From Candidatus Zixiibacteriota bacterium (GTDB taxonomy: Bacteria; Zixibacteria; MSB-5A5; GN15; FEB-12): a DNA stretch of 64,000 nucleotides. The notes under the pieces were generated by a model that did no database searches, was not told where the DNA came from, and saw only the letters and a program-made list of their open reading frames with translations. Position numbers and translations under genes: made by a program. Shown one piece after another: positions 8,907 to 17,619 of the stretch. Each line of letters begins with the position of its first letter. Position 1 is the stretch's first letter. The DNA lies in NCBI GenBank assembly GCA_029860345.1, contig JAOUBJ010000012.1, positions 62,001 to 126,000 of the forward strand. Direction: 5' to 3'.

Positions 8907-9581
8907 ATGAAAAATCTCATAATCTTACTGACAATCGCGAGCATAGCAATATTGAGCAGTCTTTCTCTTGCCGGCGTTCGAGAGACCAAGCACAATTTCA
9001 CATCACAGACCTATAGCCCCGGCGCATTTTTCTACAGTACTACCCGGCCGTGCTCGTTCTGTCATACCGCTCACAACGCCGATCCTACCGATCCGGCGCC
9101 ACTTTGGAATCATGAAAACTCAGGCCAAACCTATGACATGTACAACTCCAATTCCATGAACATGTCACGAACTCCCCAACCAAACAACGGATCGCTGGTT
9201 TGCCTTTCGTGCCACGACGGGACAATTGCCATTAACTCTCTTGCCAACGTACCTGGACCGCAGGGCGCCGGCAACTATGGATCGCCTGGCGGGTCGGCGC
9301 TTGACGGCGCCGGCAAATTGACGGCAGCTTCCGATTCATACATCGGCACAGATTTGCAGGACGACCATCCCGTTGGCATCATCTATGATGACACTCAAGA
9401 TGCAGAACAGGGCTTCGAGCCAAAGACAGGAAACTCTCTCCTATACCCCGATAAGCTCCTGTATGATGGGATCTATGTGGAGTGCAGTTCTTGTCATGAC
9501 CCTCATGATAATAGCAACGGTTCTTTCCTGGTAGAGTCCAATGCCAACTCTGCCCTGTGTGATCGGTGTCATAACAAGTAG
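8907..9581 (+). CDS. Secreted tetraheme c-type cytochrome (OmcE-like architecture), copy 1
   Basis: 224 residues; signal peptide 1-22 (SLSLAG). Four CXXCH motifs: CSFCH, CLSCH, CSSCH, CDRCH. Landmarks in order are RETKHNF, CSFCHTAHNA, APLWNHE, a Met/Asn-rich segment, CLSCHDGTIA, YIGTDLQDDHPV, CSSCHDPHD and a final CxxCH. The order (CH-T-x-H-N, LWN, CLSCHDGT, GTDL-x-x-HPV, SCHDPH) resembles small four-heme cytochromes that polymerise into extracellular filaments, of which OmcE is the type; that link is from memory and unverified. The paralogue at 12.7 kb shares every landmark. It lies between an NHL lipoprotein and an outer-membrane barrel. Confidence 0.9.
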   Translation: MKNLIILLTIASIAILSSLSLAGVRETKHNFTSQTYSPGAFFYSTTRPCSFCHTAHNADPTDPAPLWNHENSGQTYDMYNSNSMNMSRTPQPNNGSLVCLSCHDGTIAINSLANVPGPQGAGNYGSPGGSALDGAGKLTAASDSYIGTDLQDDHPVGIIYDDTQDAEQGFEPKTGNSLLYPDKLLYDGIYVECSSCHDPHDNSNGSFLVESNANSALCDRCHNK

Positions 9582-9592
9582 TAAGAGTTCTC

Positions 9593-11734
9593 TTGAAAGT
9601 AATCGACCACACATATTTCCGGGCGATTTCGTTTCTCCTGCTGCTGTTATGTGCGGACATTAAGGCACAAGACCTAATTGATGGTTTGATTGGAGTTGAC
9701 TTTTTCGCCATTAACTCCTCCAGTGAATCACACCAAAGCAGTTACCCGGCGGTCGATGCAACCCGTTTGATGTCAAACCACTTTGTGAGCTTTGCCAATC
9801 GCGGGAATGTCATAAGCGAGCACTTCGCCAATTACTCCCTTTATACAAAGCTGAGAGGTTCATTTACCGCCATGAACGGGAGGGATGTAGATCAGAGTTC
9901 CTATGTATCTCCGGACATAAATACTCTCAATGGCAACATTTCCTTTTTCCCCAGACGCTCATACAGTCTGAATTTGTTCTATCTCAAGATGAAAGATGTA
10001 GCCCTAAGGTATAGTAAAACCAACCGCTCAAAGACGGAACTCCTGGTTCCCGGCCTTGCAGCTTTACAGAAATACCGGCAGGATGGCACCGAGTACGGAG
10101 CATTTCTTTCAAGCATTCTATTTAAGGGAGCGACGGTAAGAGCAAGCCATAGTGAGAAATCGACTCAGAATTCTTATGACTACGATTTTAGTGAAGACAA
10201 GAATATTGCCGTTACTACCCTCGAGCTTGAAGGTGATATTTTCACCAATACGGCGCAAGTTACGTTTTCGAACAGCATTGATGACGACTCTGTGAGAATC
10301 GTCAGTGGAACAATCAATGAAATCATCCCTCCCGGCATCACCACTACCTTCGTTTTTGATTCGGGTTTTCATTTTATTGATATCATCCCTATGCATATTT
10401 ACAATCAGACGTCACTGACTCTCAATGTAAATCGAGAAAAACGTTATCTGGTCAATATTGAAGTCGAGAAATTCCCGATCCAAAGCGAAAACTTTAGTGA
10501 AGATACTGAATCCAATCTCTTCTTCGATTATCTGGGCAAGGACCTGACGCTAAATGCAAGTTATGTTCGCCAGGATGGTCTCAGGAAGAACACCGGCGCC
10601 AGACAGTTGGACAACATTATTAAGAACGCTCTGAGATATGACCTTACCAGGAAAATCAGTCTGGCTGTAAACACTGAAAAGAGTGACAGAGTAAGCTCGA
10701 AGATCAATAAGAACGATCAGACCGCGGATGAGTTCAAGAATACCTCAACACTTTCTTTTACACAGAAAAGGGGCCTTCTCGGGAGTTTTGCCCATCAGTA
10801 TGGAAAAGTTACTAATGTCAATCCAGACGGAGTGGTAGACATTACCACCGATGCAAAATACATCCCAAGAATCTCTCTGCCATCAAGAAGATTCAAGCAC
10901 AATATGGCTCTCAGTGGTGAGCTGAGTTTTCGAGACCAGGCCGGTGGTACAGTCAGCAACACTACAAACAAGAATATCACGCTTCTGAATACAATGGAGA
11001 TATTCCGCAAGAAGATCAAGTGGGTACCGACCTCTACAGTGAAAATCGACTCAAGACACAAGGTTGAGGACACCCTTGACACCAAAACTAATGAACTGAA
11101 CATTAGCTCAAGCCTCGAAGGCAGTCGACTGGCCACTCAACTGCTGGGAGATGTTTCATCCAAGCTCATCCATTCGTACCTTCGGACCGTAACAGATTCG
11201 GACCCGAAGAGCAATTCAACCATTGGATGGGAGATGATGCTCCAGAAAAAAATCTCTGAGGACCAATCGATCTCTTTTCGCACAGCTCATTCCTGGAAGT
11301 TTGCAAGTGATGTTACCGTTGAAATGGTTGACTCGGTTACACAAACTCCGACCATGGTGAAAGTCCCAACGCCAACACAGTATCAGAACTCAAGTTCAAT
11401 CGGATATAGTTCAACCAAGTATGAGGATGTTGCTTTTTCCACCATCATAACGGTGTCAAATGCCCCTGGTTCCAAAACATATCTGGGGTCAGCATCAGTT
11501 GAAGCCTACATCCCGTATATCAGATTCCCTTTTTCCACAGAAGTCTCCAAACAATACAGGAGTTTGGATGGAATGCCTCTACAGACATCTTTCAAGATGG
11601 AATCTCTGGTTGCGTTTAAGTACAATCAGATGAACCTGAAAATCACACATCTCTATACGTCGGAAAAACTTGTGCTTGACACCTATAGGTCGTGGGAGTT
11701 GTCTATAAGCCTAACGCGGACCTTTGGCATATAG
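9593..11734 (+). CDS. Large outer-membrane beta-barrel, probable porin of a cytochrome conduit
   Basis: 713 residues from a TTG start, the only plausible initiator after the in-frame stop at 9572, with a weak AAGAG ahead. Signal peptide about residues 8-26 (AISFLLLLLCADIKAQ). The mature part alternates polar and hydrophobic residues over its whole length, with many Y/F-x-x-S/N-x-x strand patterns, no Cys after the signal, and a C-terminal SWELSISLTRTFGI strand of the kind recognised by the BAM machinery. Between two NHL/tetraheme pairs, it is placed to act like the MtrB or porin-cytochrome barrels that sheath cytochromes across the outer membrane. Sequence similarity to those families cannot be judged here; the role is inferred from topology and context. 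Confidence 0.75.
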   Translation: MKVIDHTYFRAISFLLLLLCADIKAQDLIDGLIGVDFFAINSSSESHQSSYPAVDATRLMSNHFVSFANRGNVISEHFANYSLYTKLRGSFTAMNGRDVDQSSYVSPDINTLNGNISFFPRRSYSLNLFYLKMKDVALRYSKTNRSKTELLVPGLAALQKYRQDGTEYGAFLSSILFKGATVRASHSEKSTQNSYDYDFSEDKNIAVTTLELEGDIFTNTAQVTFSNSIDDDSVRIVSGTINEIIPPGITTTFVFDSGFHFIDIIPMHIYNQTSLTLNVNREKRYLVNIEVEKFPIQSENFSEDTESNLFFDYLGKDLTLNASYVRQDGLRKNTGARQLDNIIKNALRYDLTRKISLAVNTEKSDRVSSKINKNDQTADEFKNTSTLSFTQKRGLLGSFAHQYGKVTNVNPDGVVDITTDAKYIPRISLPSRRFKHNMALSGELSFRDQAGGTVSNTTNKNITLLNTMEIFRKKIKWVPTSTVKIDSRHKVEDTLDTKTNELNISSSLEGSRLATQLLGDVSSKLIHSYLRTVTDSDPKSNSTIGWEMMLQKKISEDQSISFRTAHSWKFASDVTVEMVDSVTQTPTMVKVPTPTQYQNSSSIGYSSTKYEDVAFSTIITVSNAPGSKTYLGSASVEAYIPYIRFPFSTEVSKQYRSLDGMPLQTSFKMESLVAFKYNQMNLKITHLYTSEKLVLDTYRSWELSISLTRTFGI

Positions 11735-11743
11735 TAAGTAGCT

Positions 11744-12739
11744 ATGATTAGATATTCTTCCATGCTGTTTGTTGGTATCTTACTTGTTGCGCTAACGATA
11801 CCAATCAATGCGATTGCCGGTAAACTGGTTTGGCCACCTCATCCCGATGAGCCAAGAATCGAGTATGTCGGGGAGATTCTCTGCAAAGACCTTCGCGCTG
11901 GAAGCGGCTTCTTCTCCAAGATAACGAACTTTCTCAGCGGCAAAAACCAAGATGATCTTATCAGATTGCCGTATGATGTCATCGTCGTAAAGGATAAGAT
12001 GTACCTTACCTGTCAGGGAATTCCAGCCCTAATTGAAGTGGATCTGTCCGATAACAGCTTTAGTAAGCATCACAACAAGAAGAACCCTTTTGGTTTCCCA
12101 CTTTGCTTATGTCTTGGAAATGATGGAACTATATTCATTACTGACGGCGAAACCAGGTCCGTTTACGAGTTTGCGGATGGAGAAGTCCGTCCTTTCATCA
12201 CCGATGGGCTATCCAGACCAACTGGCATATCGGCCAACGTTGAAAAAGAGAGGCTATATATAGTTGATACCGGTGATCATGATTTGAAGATATTTGATTT
12301 TGATGGAGAGTTGATTAGGACTGTTTCGGAGCATCTGACTACGGAAGATAAGTTTCATTTCCCTACTCATGTTTCAACTACGATCGGCAATAATATTCTC
12401 GTGACCGATGCTCTAAACTACAAGATCAAGAGGTTTGATTCCGATGGACATCTGATTTCATCTTTTGGGGAGGAAGGTGATGGACCCGGGACGTTCTCGC
12501 GTCCCAAAGGTGTGGCGTCTGATAGCGAAGGCAATGTCTATGTGATCGACAATCTGTTTGACAATTTGCAGATATTTGATTCTACCGGCCGTTTCTTACT
12601 GGTGATAGGATCTGTGGGCAGTCAAACCGGGCAGTTCTACTCCCCCTCAGGAGTTGCAATAACCAATGACACCGTATATATTGCAGATACATATAATGAC
12701 CGAATTCAAATCCTTCATTTCTTAGGATGTCCAAAATGA
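11744..12739 (+). CDS. NHL-repeat beta-propeller protein, paralogue of the 7.9-kb lipoprotein
   Basis: 331 residues; ATG 9 bp after the barrel gene. Signal peptide residues 1-26 (INAIAG) with no lipobox Cys, unlike its paralogue. The mature N-terminus KLVWPPHPDEPRIEYV matches the paralogue's opening, and both next have an F-F-x-K-I/G-I-x-x-F linker, then six NHL-type blades (RPKGVASDSEGNVYVIDN, SPSGVAITNDTVYIAD). The pair lipoprotein propeller/free propeller suggests one membrane-tethered and one soluble or surface form. It is followed, through a 4-bp ATGA overlap, by the second tetraheme gene, mirroring the first NHL/tetraheme pair. Confidence 0.87.
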   Translation: MIRYSSMLFVGILLVALTIPINAIAGKLVWPPHPDEPRIEYVGEILCKDLRAGSGFFSKITNFLSGKNQDDLIRLPYDVIVVKDKMYLTCQGIPALIEVDLSDNSFSKHHNKKNPFGFPLCLCLGNDGTIFITDGETRSVYEFADGEVRPFITDGLSRPTGISANVEKERLYIVDTGDHDLKIFDFDGELIRTVSEHLTTEDKFHFPTHVSTTIGNNILVTDALNYKIKRFDSDGHLISSFGEEGDGPGTFSRPKGVASDSEGNVYVIDNLFDNLQIFDSTGRFLLVIGSVGSQTGQFYSPSGVAITNDTVYIADTYNDRIQILHFLGCPK

Positions 12740-13389
12740 GGATTAAGTTAGTCATATCGTTCTTTTGTCTGGTCTCCCTGTTTTCAGTATATGGTGCCTT
12801 TGGCGCCGGTACCATCAATGATACGCGGCACAACCTGTCGGTGTCGGGCACAGGTGATATAAAATCACCCACAGAGACTCGTGTTTGTATTTTCTGTCAC
12901 AGCAGTCACAACGCTTCCACAGAGGGCCCCCTTTGGAATCACAAGACGGCTTCTCAAAAAACATTCCAAACATACCAGCGTTCAACAATGTACAGCAGAC
13001 CCGAACAGCCGAATGGCTCAACCAAATTGTGTCTCTCCTGTCATGACGGTACGATTGCCGTGGGGGCCGTTCACAATAGAGCTTCTGTCATACCTATGAA
13101 CAATGTAGGCTCTTCGGGCGAGATACCCGCTACCAGAGAGAGTCACATTGGAACGGACCTAAGTGGTACCCATCCGGTGTCGGTCAAATTTGATCAGCAG
13201 GTCGCCCTGTCGAGCAGTCACCTAAAATGGCCAATATCGAATCTGAGTGAGTCAGCCATGGTTGACTATAATGGCTTTGTGCAATGTACATCCTGCCACG
13301 ATCCACATGATGACTCTAAATCGGTTAAGTATCCATTTTGGAGAGCATCCACTTTCAGCGAGGTCTGTAAGGCTTGTCACGAGTTTTAG
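12736..13389 (+). CDS. Secreted tetraheme c-type cytochrome (OmcE-like architecture), copy 2
   Basis: 217 residues from the ATG at 12736 (ATGA overlap with the upstream stop, AGGA 9 nt before); an in-frame ATG at 12727 is the alternative. Signal peptide ends near SVYGAFGAG. Four CXXCH: CIFCH, CLSCH, CTSCH, CKACH. Landmarks shared with copy 1: DTRHNLS (RETKHNF), CHSSHNA, GPLWNHK, CLSCHDGTIAVG, HIGTDLSGTHPV, CTSCHDPHD. Spacing between hemes 2 and 3 is shorter than in copy 1. As a duplicated small tetraheme pair around a barrel gene, these are the best filament-subunit candidates in the window. Cytochrome identity is certain; polymerisation is inference. Confidence 0.9.
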   Translation: MRIKLVISFFCLVSLFSVYGAFGAGTINDTRHNLSVSGTGDIKSPTETRVCIFCHSSHNASTEGPLWNHKTASQKTFQTYQRSTMYSRPEQPNGSTKLCLSCHDGTIAVGAVHNRASVIPMNNVGSSGEIPATRESHIGTDLSGTHPVSVKFDQQVALSSSHLKWPISNLSESAMVDYNGFVQCTSCHDPHDDSKSVKYPFWRASTFSEVCKACHEF

Positions 13390-13397
13390 GAGAAGAG

Positions 13398-14462
13398 TTG
13401 AAGAACACAATCTACATAATAGCTTTCACAGTTGCCTTTCTTTCAATAGGTAGTTCATTTGCTCACATCGACAATTCTCTGCTTCCCGAAGAATGCGGTT
13501 CCTGTCATGCTGGACATGGCCTCAAGGGCGAACCGATGCTGAACCACGCCGAAGAAGAAATGTGCTACCAGTGTCATGGTTCGGAGAGTAACCGAGCCAT
13601 GATGAAAGCAACCGGAAGACTGGCTCAGCAGGCCGAACTTGCTGATCTGGAGAAGGAATTCAACAAGCTCTATCGTCATCCTGTCAAGCAGGGTACGGGC
13701 CATTCGTCGAACGAGAGGTTACCCGGTTTATCCTCATCGTCGGTCAATCATGCAGAATGTGTTGACTGTCACAACCCACACCAGGAGATTGTCGGTGGAG
13801 AGAAGAATTACGATGTTCGCGGCTTGAGTCTCTCCAGTCAATATGTCGACAAGGCCAGTGAAGAATACGAGATATGCTTGAAATGCCATGGAACTGACTT
13901 TGGTATTAGAAGTACATCCAAGAATTTCACGCAGGTGTTTGCTCTCAACAACCGGTCACAACATCCGGTAACAAAGGACATACAAAACAACAGGTCGGTC
14001 AGCCTGCTGATATCATTGGATTTCGAGAGTAGTCTAAAGTGTTCCGACTGCCACAGCAACGACAACAAAGATGGTCCCAAAGGGCCTCATGGCTCAAGAC
14101 ACAAATACTTGCTCAGTGGCAACTACGACACCGATGTGTACAACATCGAAAACAATCATGCTTATGAGTTCTGCTACTCTTGTCACAGCAGAACAAGTAT
14201 CCTGTCCAATGAAAGTTTCCCGCTACACAGAGAACACATTGTTGGTGATCTCGCCCGGAATCGAAAAGGGACTTCCTGCTATACTTGTCATGCTTCCCAC
14301 AGCTCCAAGGACAGTGAGTATCTGATAGCCTTTAATCCGGAAGCCGTCACTGCAGACGATGTTTCTCGCAAGGTTGAGTTTGATTCTTTTGATACGAATT
14401 CAGGTGCTTGTTATCTGAAATGCCACGATCATTCCCACAGTCCGGGGAGATACGAGAAATAG
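13398..14462 (+). CDS. 7-heme c-type cytochrome with one CX3CH site
   Basis: 354 residues from the TTG at 13398, chosen because AGGAG lies 5 nt before it; an earlier TTG at 13374 lies inside the upstream gene. Signal peptide KNTIYIIAFTVAFLSIGSSFAH. Seven CXXCH: CGSCH, CYQCH, CVDCH, CLKCH, CSDCH, CYSCH, CYTCH. The C-terminal CYLKCHDHSHS is a CX3CH variant rich in His, which could still bind heme. RHPVKQGTGH and QHPVTKD segments supply HPV ligand histidines of the kind seen in doubled-CXXCH proteins. Last gene of the operon starting at 6774. Confidence 0.9.
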   Translation: MKNTIYIIAFTVAFLSIGSSFAHIDNSLLPEECGSCHAGHGLKGEPMLNHAEEEMCYQCHGSESNRAMMKATGRLAQQAELADLEKEFNKLYRHPVKQGTGHSSNERLPGLSSSSVNHAECVDCHNPHQEIVGGEKNYDVRGLSLSSQYVDKASEEYEICLKCHGTDFGIRSTSKNFTQVFALNNRSQHPVTKDIQNNRSVSLLISLDFESSLKCSDCHSNDNKDGPKGPHGSRHKYLLSGNYDTDVYNIENNHAYEFCYSCHSRTSILSNESFPLHREHIVGDLARNRKGTSCYTCHASHSSKDSEYLIAFNPEAVTADDVSRKVEFDSFDTNSGACYLKCHDHSHSPGRYEK

Positions 14463-14626
14463 CATCCTACACGGCGCCCTGTCTTCATCTATCATAGAGA
14501 CTGGCTAGTGTCCCCAGACTATCTGCCCCATCTCCCTTCTTGAGCAACGGATACCGGTTAGGTCTCACTATAAGAGAGCATGATCGGACTGTTATCTTTG
14601 GCTGCGGGGTGCTTGCCTGAAAAGAA

Positions 14627-14655
14627 GAAGCCATCTCAAATCATGAGATGGCTTC
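14627..14655. terminator. Terminator hairpin between convergent genes
   Basis: A perfect 11-bp stem GAAGCCATCTC / GAGATGGCTTC with a 7-nt loop. On the minus strand it is followed by a T-rich TTCTTTTC, so it best serves the minus-strand gene at 14682-15245. It may also stop transcription from the cytochrome operon. Confidence 0.75.
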
Positions 14656-14681
14656 ATTAGTTTCACTGTGCTTGCGGTCTC

Positions 14682-15245
14682 TTACTCTTCCGAATCAACG
14701 AGAATAGGTCCCTTGGCAGATTGATGGCTGATATCAACAAATGTCGGTCTCTCGCCCGGATTACCATTTCTCCTGTTGACGATCTGAGAATACTCGATGT
14801 TACTCGTCGCGGCAATTACCCTGTAATTGACCATGATAATGACGTCTTCATTCTCAAACACCACCTCGCTAAGAGGTCTGTTGTTGACCTTAAGACCGAT
14901 GGCCTTGCACTCTGGTGTGTCATAACGATAAATATCAATCAGCACTGCCGACGGATGTATATCGTATATATTCATGAAGTCGGACCATTTCGGAACTTCC
15001 GCTTTAACGGCGAGGACTTCTTTTGGTGACATTTTGGCAAGTTGGGCCATAAAGAACACTGTCGGTACTTCTTCGATGGTGACATTGCCGGCGGCGATCC
15101 GATCGACATCTTCATAACTGACATCGAAATAATCGCCGACCTTCCTCAGGTATTCGTTGTCGACATTTTCAGCTGACCAGAGAGTACCGGCAGTCATTAG
15201 AAGCATGATTGTTATCAAGAGGGTTAAGGGCAGTAGTTTTCGCAT
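14682..15245 (-). CDS. Secreted protein of unknown function
   Basis: 187 residues. AAAGGAG lies 5 nt before the ATG, and a clean signal peptide (RKLLPLTLLITIMLLMTAGTLWSA) is present. The mature protein is acidic with an alpha-helical first half (YLRKVGDYFDVSYEDVDRIAAG...) and a beta-like C-terminal half ending near ILVDSEE. One Cys, no CXXCH, no recognisable catalytic motif. It is transcribed alone, against the cytochrome genes on both sides, and ends in a hairpin terminator. I do not recognise the family. Confidence 0.75.
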   Translation of the reverse strand: MRKLLPLTLLITIMLLMTAGTLWSAENVDNEYLRKVGDYFDVSYEDVDRIAAGNVTIEEVPTVFFMAQLAKMSPKEVLAVKAEVPKWSDFMNIYDIHPSAVLIDIYRYDTPECKAIGLKVNNRPLSEVVFENEDVIIMVNYRVIAATSNIEYSQIVNRRNGNPGERPTFVDISHQSAKGPILVDSEE

Positions 15246-15437
15246 ACAAACTCCTTTGCTTGTTTGATACCATCAGTCAATTTCAGTCATTTGCGTCAAC
15301 TAATCTTTCAATTCGGTAGACTGGGAGGTTCAATTGAGATTTTTCGTTGGATAAGCAATGACAGAGGGGGTTTATGTATAAGAATGCAACAGAAAAAGGA
15401 CCAATCCAGCGAGGATTCTATCGTACACTGCGCAGTA

Positions 15438-15644
15438 TTAAACCACTTCGATGCTCAGGGTAACCACGTCACCCCGGTTCCAGTTGCTTCTGACCCAGGC
15501 CTGGATACGGGCAGTATTTGCTTTATTCACCAATGGCTTCACCTGCCTGTTCAAGCGAACGCCGGCGGCTCCAGGATCGGTGCTGGTTGTGACCCCAGCA
15601 GACCTTGCCTGAGCCAATACAGGAGACAGCAGCAAGAGCCGCAT
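15438..15644 (-). pseudogene. Possible remnant of a small secreted protein
   Basis: A 68-codon reading begins with a short LLLLSPVLAQA stretch and ends in a protein-like IQAWVRSNWNRGDVVTLSIEVV. A neighbouring frame just upstream (from about 15668) encodes a better signal-like segment, VLISVYAALAAVSCIGSG, but soon runs into stops. This suggests a frameshifted small exported protein rather than an intact one. No ribosome site is evident for either frame. Weak call. Confidence 0.25.
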
Positions 15645-15985
15645 AGACTGAAATCAAGACTATACTAATGCTCATTCATCCCATAGTCATTTGAGCTTTG
15701 ACGTGATTTCCACAACCGTACATCAGCAAAAACAGAGACGCAGAAGTAGCAACCGCCCGCTCTGTCGCAACTTGTTCTATTACAACAACTTCACAAATCC
15801 TGGCGGCTCGGCGCCGGTTGTGGTCAAGATTCTTTTCACACTCTTGCCGGCGTGATTACACACAACCCCATTTCGGAAGTGGCATACTTTCTTGCAGTCC
15901 TTTTGCTGGATTTTTAAGGGTGCGCGAGGCCGGAAGATTACCGATATTACACTTATATGGTGACGAAACCAGTCAAAGAACGTAC

Positions 15986-16013
15986 TTGACTTCCCGCACC
16001 TACTTTGTTATCT
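15986..16013 (+). promoter_or_regulatory. Predicted sigma70-type promoter of the second cytochrome operon
   Basis: A -35 TTGACT (15986-15991) and a -10 TTATCT (16008-16013) are separated by 16 bp. The predicted start would lie near 16020, about 50 nt before the ATG at 16071. The -10 overlaps the CRP/FNR-like site. Confidence 0.45.
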
Positions 16014-16021
16014 TTTTCACA
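16006..16021. promoter_or_regulatory. CRP/FNR-family operator, one mismatch
   Basis: TGTTA-TCTTTT-TCACA matches TGTGA-N6-TCACA except one base in the left arm, and has the pyrimidine spacer of the sites at 3349 and 3587. It would link this operon to the same regulator. Overlap with the predicted -10 would favour repression if both are real. Confidence 0.45.
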
Positions 16022-16070
16022 AGGTTTCTGCTGTGGATGGATTATAGGAACGCAACAGACAATATAGGTA

Positions 16071-17609
16071 ATGGCAAATAGAGAGATTACAAGACGCTGT
16101 TTACATGGACTCTTGCAGGTCGTTCTGCTGGTCGGAGTGTTTGCAGTCGGTGTCGGCGCCTTAAACGTAGACTATGTTGGTTCTATCGAGGAAAGCCTCT
16201 ATGCGCCAACATCGCTTGAAGTGTTTGATAACGGTCTGGCCGTACTGGAGCCGTTCTCGGACGAAATCAAGCTGTTCACCGTCGACGGTGTGATAACTCA
16301 AAAGCTGCATCTAAAGGGCGAACCACATGGTCTGACCCACATTGTCAATAACCGCTTCATGTTTTGTGATCGTAAACAGCAGGCGGTAATTGAGGTTGAT
16401 CTCGACAACTATTCCGAACAAGTACTCCTCGGGCAATCGGTGTCACTTAACGATCCCGTTGACCTGGTGCAGAACGGTCAGACGCTGTACATACTGGACG
16501 CCGGACTGGCCGCGATTCTTGAGATCGGCGCGGCGCTTAAACTGACACGAACGATTCCGTTGGTCGATGACGAGGGCCAACGGCTGGCGTACGCTTCGAG
16601 TTTCTGTTTCGATGCACACTTGAAGCGGTTCTATGTTCTGGACCAAATCAACTCACGCATTTCTGCCTTTGACGAAACGGGTGCATTGGTTACCAGCTTT
16701 GGGTCGTTCGGTCGAGGCGCGGGTCAGTTTACACGTGGTGGCGAATTGGCTCTTTCCGAAGGCGGTCACATTTTTGTGACCGACCGTTTTCAGGGACGGG
16801 TTCTGGTATATGATTCCGATGGTGAATTTGCCGGAGCAATAGGTCCGGTCTCTGCAGGCGAGCCCGGCCTGGCGGTGCCGACCGGTATCGATGTCGATGA
16901 AAACGGTTTGCTGTTTGTTGCTTCTACGATGACTCCTTCGATCAATATCTATCATGTCGCGCTCAGTCCGGACATGCACAGACTGGCGGTGGCGCAACCG
17001 CAATTTCCGTTGGATGGGGCCCAGTTGAGCGCTGACGAGATAACTATTATCGCCTTTGCCGATATTGTGTCGGACGGTCTGGAGGTGTCCGGGTTTGATT
17101 TCCAACTGTTCGATCATCCCGATTCAGGGCAGCCGTTGCTTGAATTGCACGGTGTGGAAGGCGTGTTGCACGACCTCGATTCACTCCAGAGCCAACGACT
17201 GATCGCCAACTGGACACCAGACACCCGGCTTGGCAGTGATGTCGATTACTGCTGGCGCGCTCGCACCCAGGGGCGGGATACGGTCGGCGAGTGGTCGGCT
17301 TTGCAGTCTTTCCGGTTGAGTTCTCTTCCGACTGAGTTCCGGCTGGATCAAAACTACCCCAACCCGTTCAACTCGGGTACCAGGATCGGCTTCTCGCTTC
17401 CGAATCGAAGCAACGTGACCCTCGAAGTGTTCAGCCTGCTGGGGCAACGGGTCGCTGTGGTACACGAGGGCTCACTGCCGGAGGGATACCACGAGGTTAC
17501 TTGGAATGGTGCAGACGACAACGGTGCATCGGTTGCGACCGGCGTATATTTCTACAGGCTGCGTGCGGCAAACCTTGTGCAAACGAAAAAAATGGTATTG
17601 TTGAAATAG
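16071..17609 (+). CDS. Secreted beta-propeller protein with type IX secretion C-terminal sorting domain
   Basis: 512 residues; weak AGGTA before the ATG; signal peptide about residues 15-32 (LLQVVLLVGVFAVGVGA). Residues about 35-310 form an NHL/6-bladed propeller; about 325-425 is an FN3-like domain with the WTPDTRLGSDVDYCWRART segment; 430-512 is a classic FlgD-Ig/T9SS type A sorting domain (LDQNYPNPFNSGTRI, LEVFSLLGQRV, G-x-H-E-V-T-W-N-G-x-D, GVYFYRLRA, KKMVLLK). This domain directs export across the outer membrane by the type IX system in FCB bacteria, so surface or extracellular placement is well supported. First gene of a tight operon leading to the giant cytochrome. Confidence 0.9.
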   Translation: MANREITRRCLHGLLQVVLLVGVFAVGVGALNVDYVGSIEESLYAPTSLEVFDNGLAVLEPFSDEIKLFTVDGVITQKLHLKGEPHGLTHIVNNRFMFCDRKQQAVIEVDLDNYSEQVLLGQSVSLNDPVDLVQNGQTLYILDAGLAAILEIGAALKLTRTIPLVDDEGQRLAYASSFCFDAHLKRFYVLDQINSRISAFDETGALVTSFGSFGRGAGQFTRGGELALSEGGHIFVTDRFQGRVLVYDSDGEFAGAIGPVSAGEPGLAVPTGIDVDENGLLFVASTMTPSINIYHVALSPDMHRLAVAQPQFPLDGAQLSADEITIIAFADIVSDGLEVSGFDFQLFDHPDSGQPLLELHGVEGVLHDLDSLQSQRLIANWTPDTRLGSDVDYCWRARTQGRDTVGEWSALQSFRLSSLPTEFRLDQNYPNPFNSGTRIGFSLPNRSNVTLEVFSLLGQRVAVVHEGSLPEGYHEVTWNGADDNGASVATGVYFYRLRAANLVQTKKMVLLK

Positions 17610-17619
17610 GTCCGACGAG

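Larger units (their letters stand above)
15246..16070. other. 825-bp gap, mostly non-coding
   Basis: Only one weak minus-strand reading (15438-15644) has any protein-like character; other frames look random. The right end holds a good sigma70-type promoter and a CRP/FNR-like site for the gene at 16071. No tandem repeats were noticed. Confidence 0.5.

Noticed and set aside
15264-16081. Plus-strand frames of 134 and 87 residues in the 15.2-16.1 kb gap
   Set aside because: Sequence looks random, no start signals, and one overlaps the next gene's start and its promoter.
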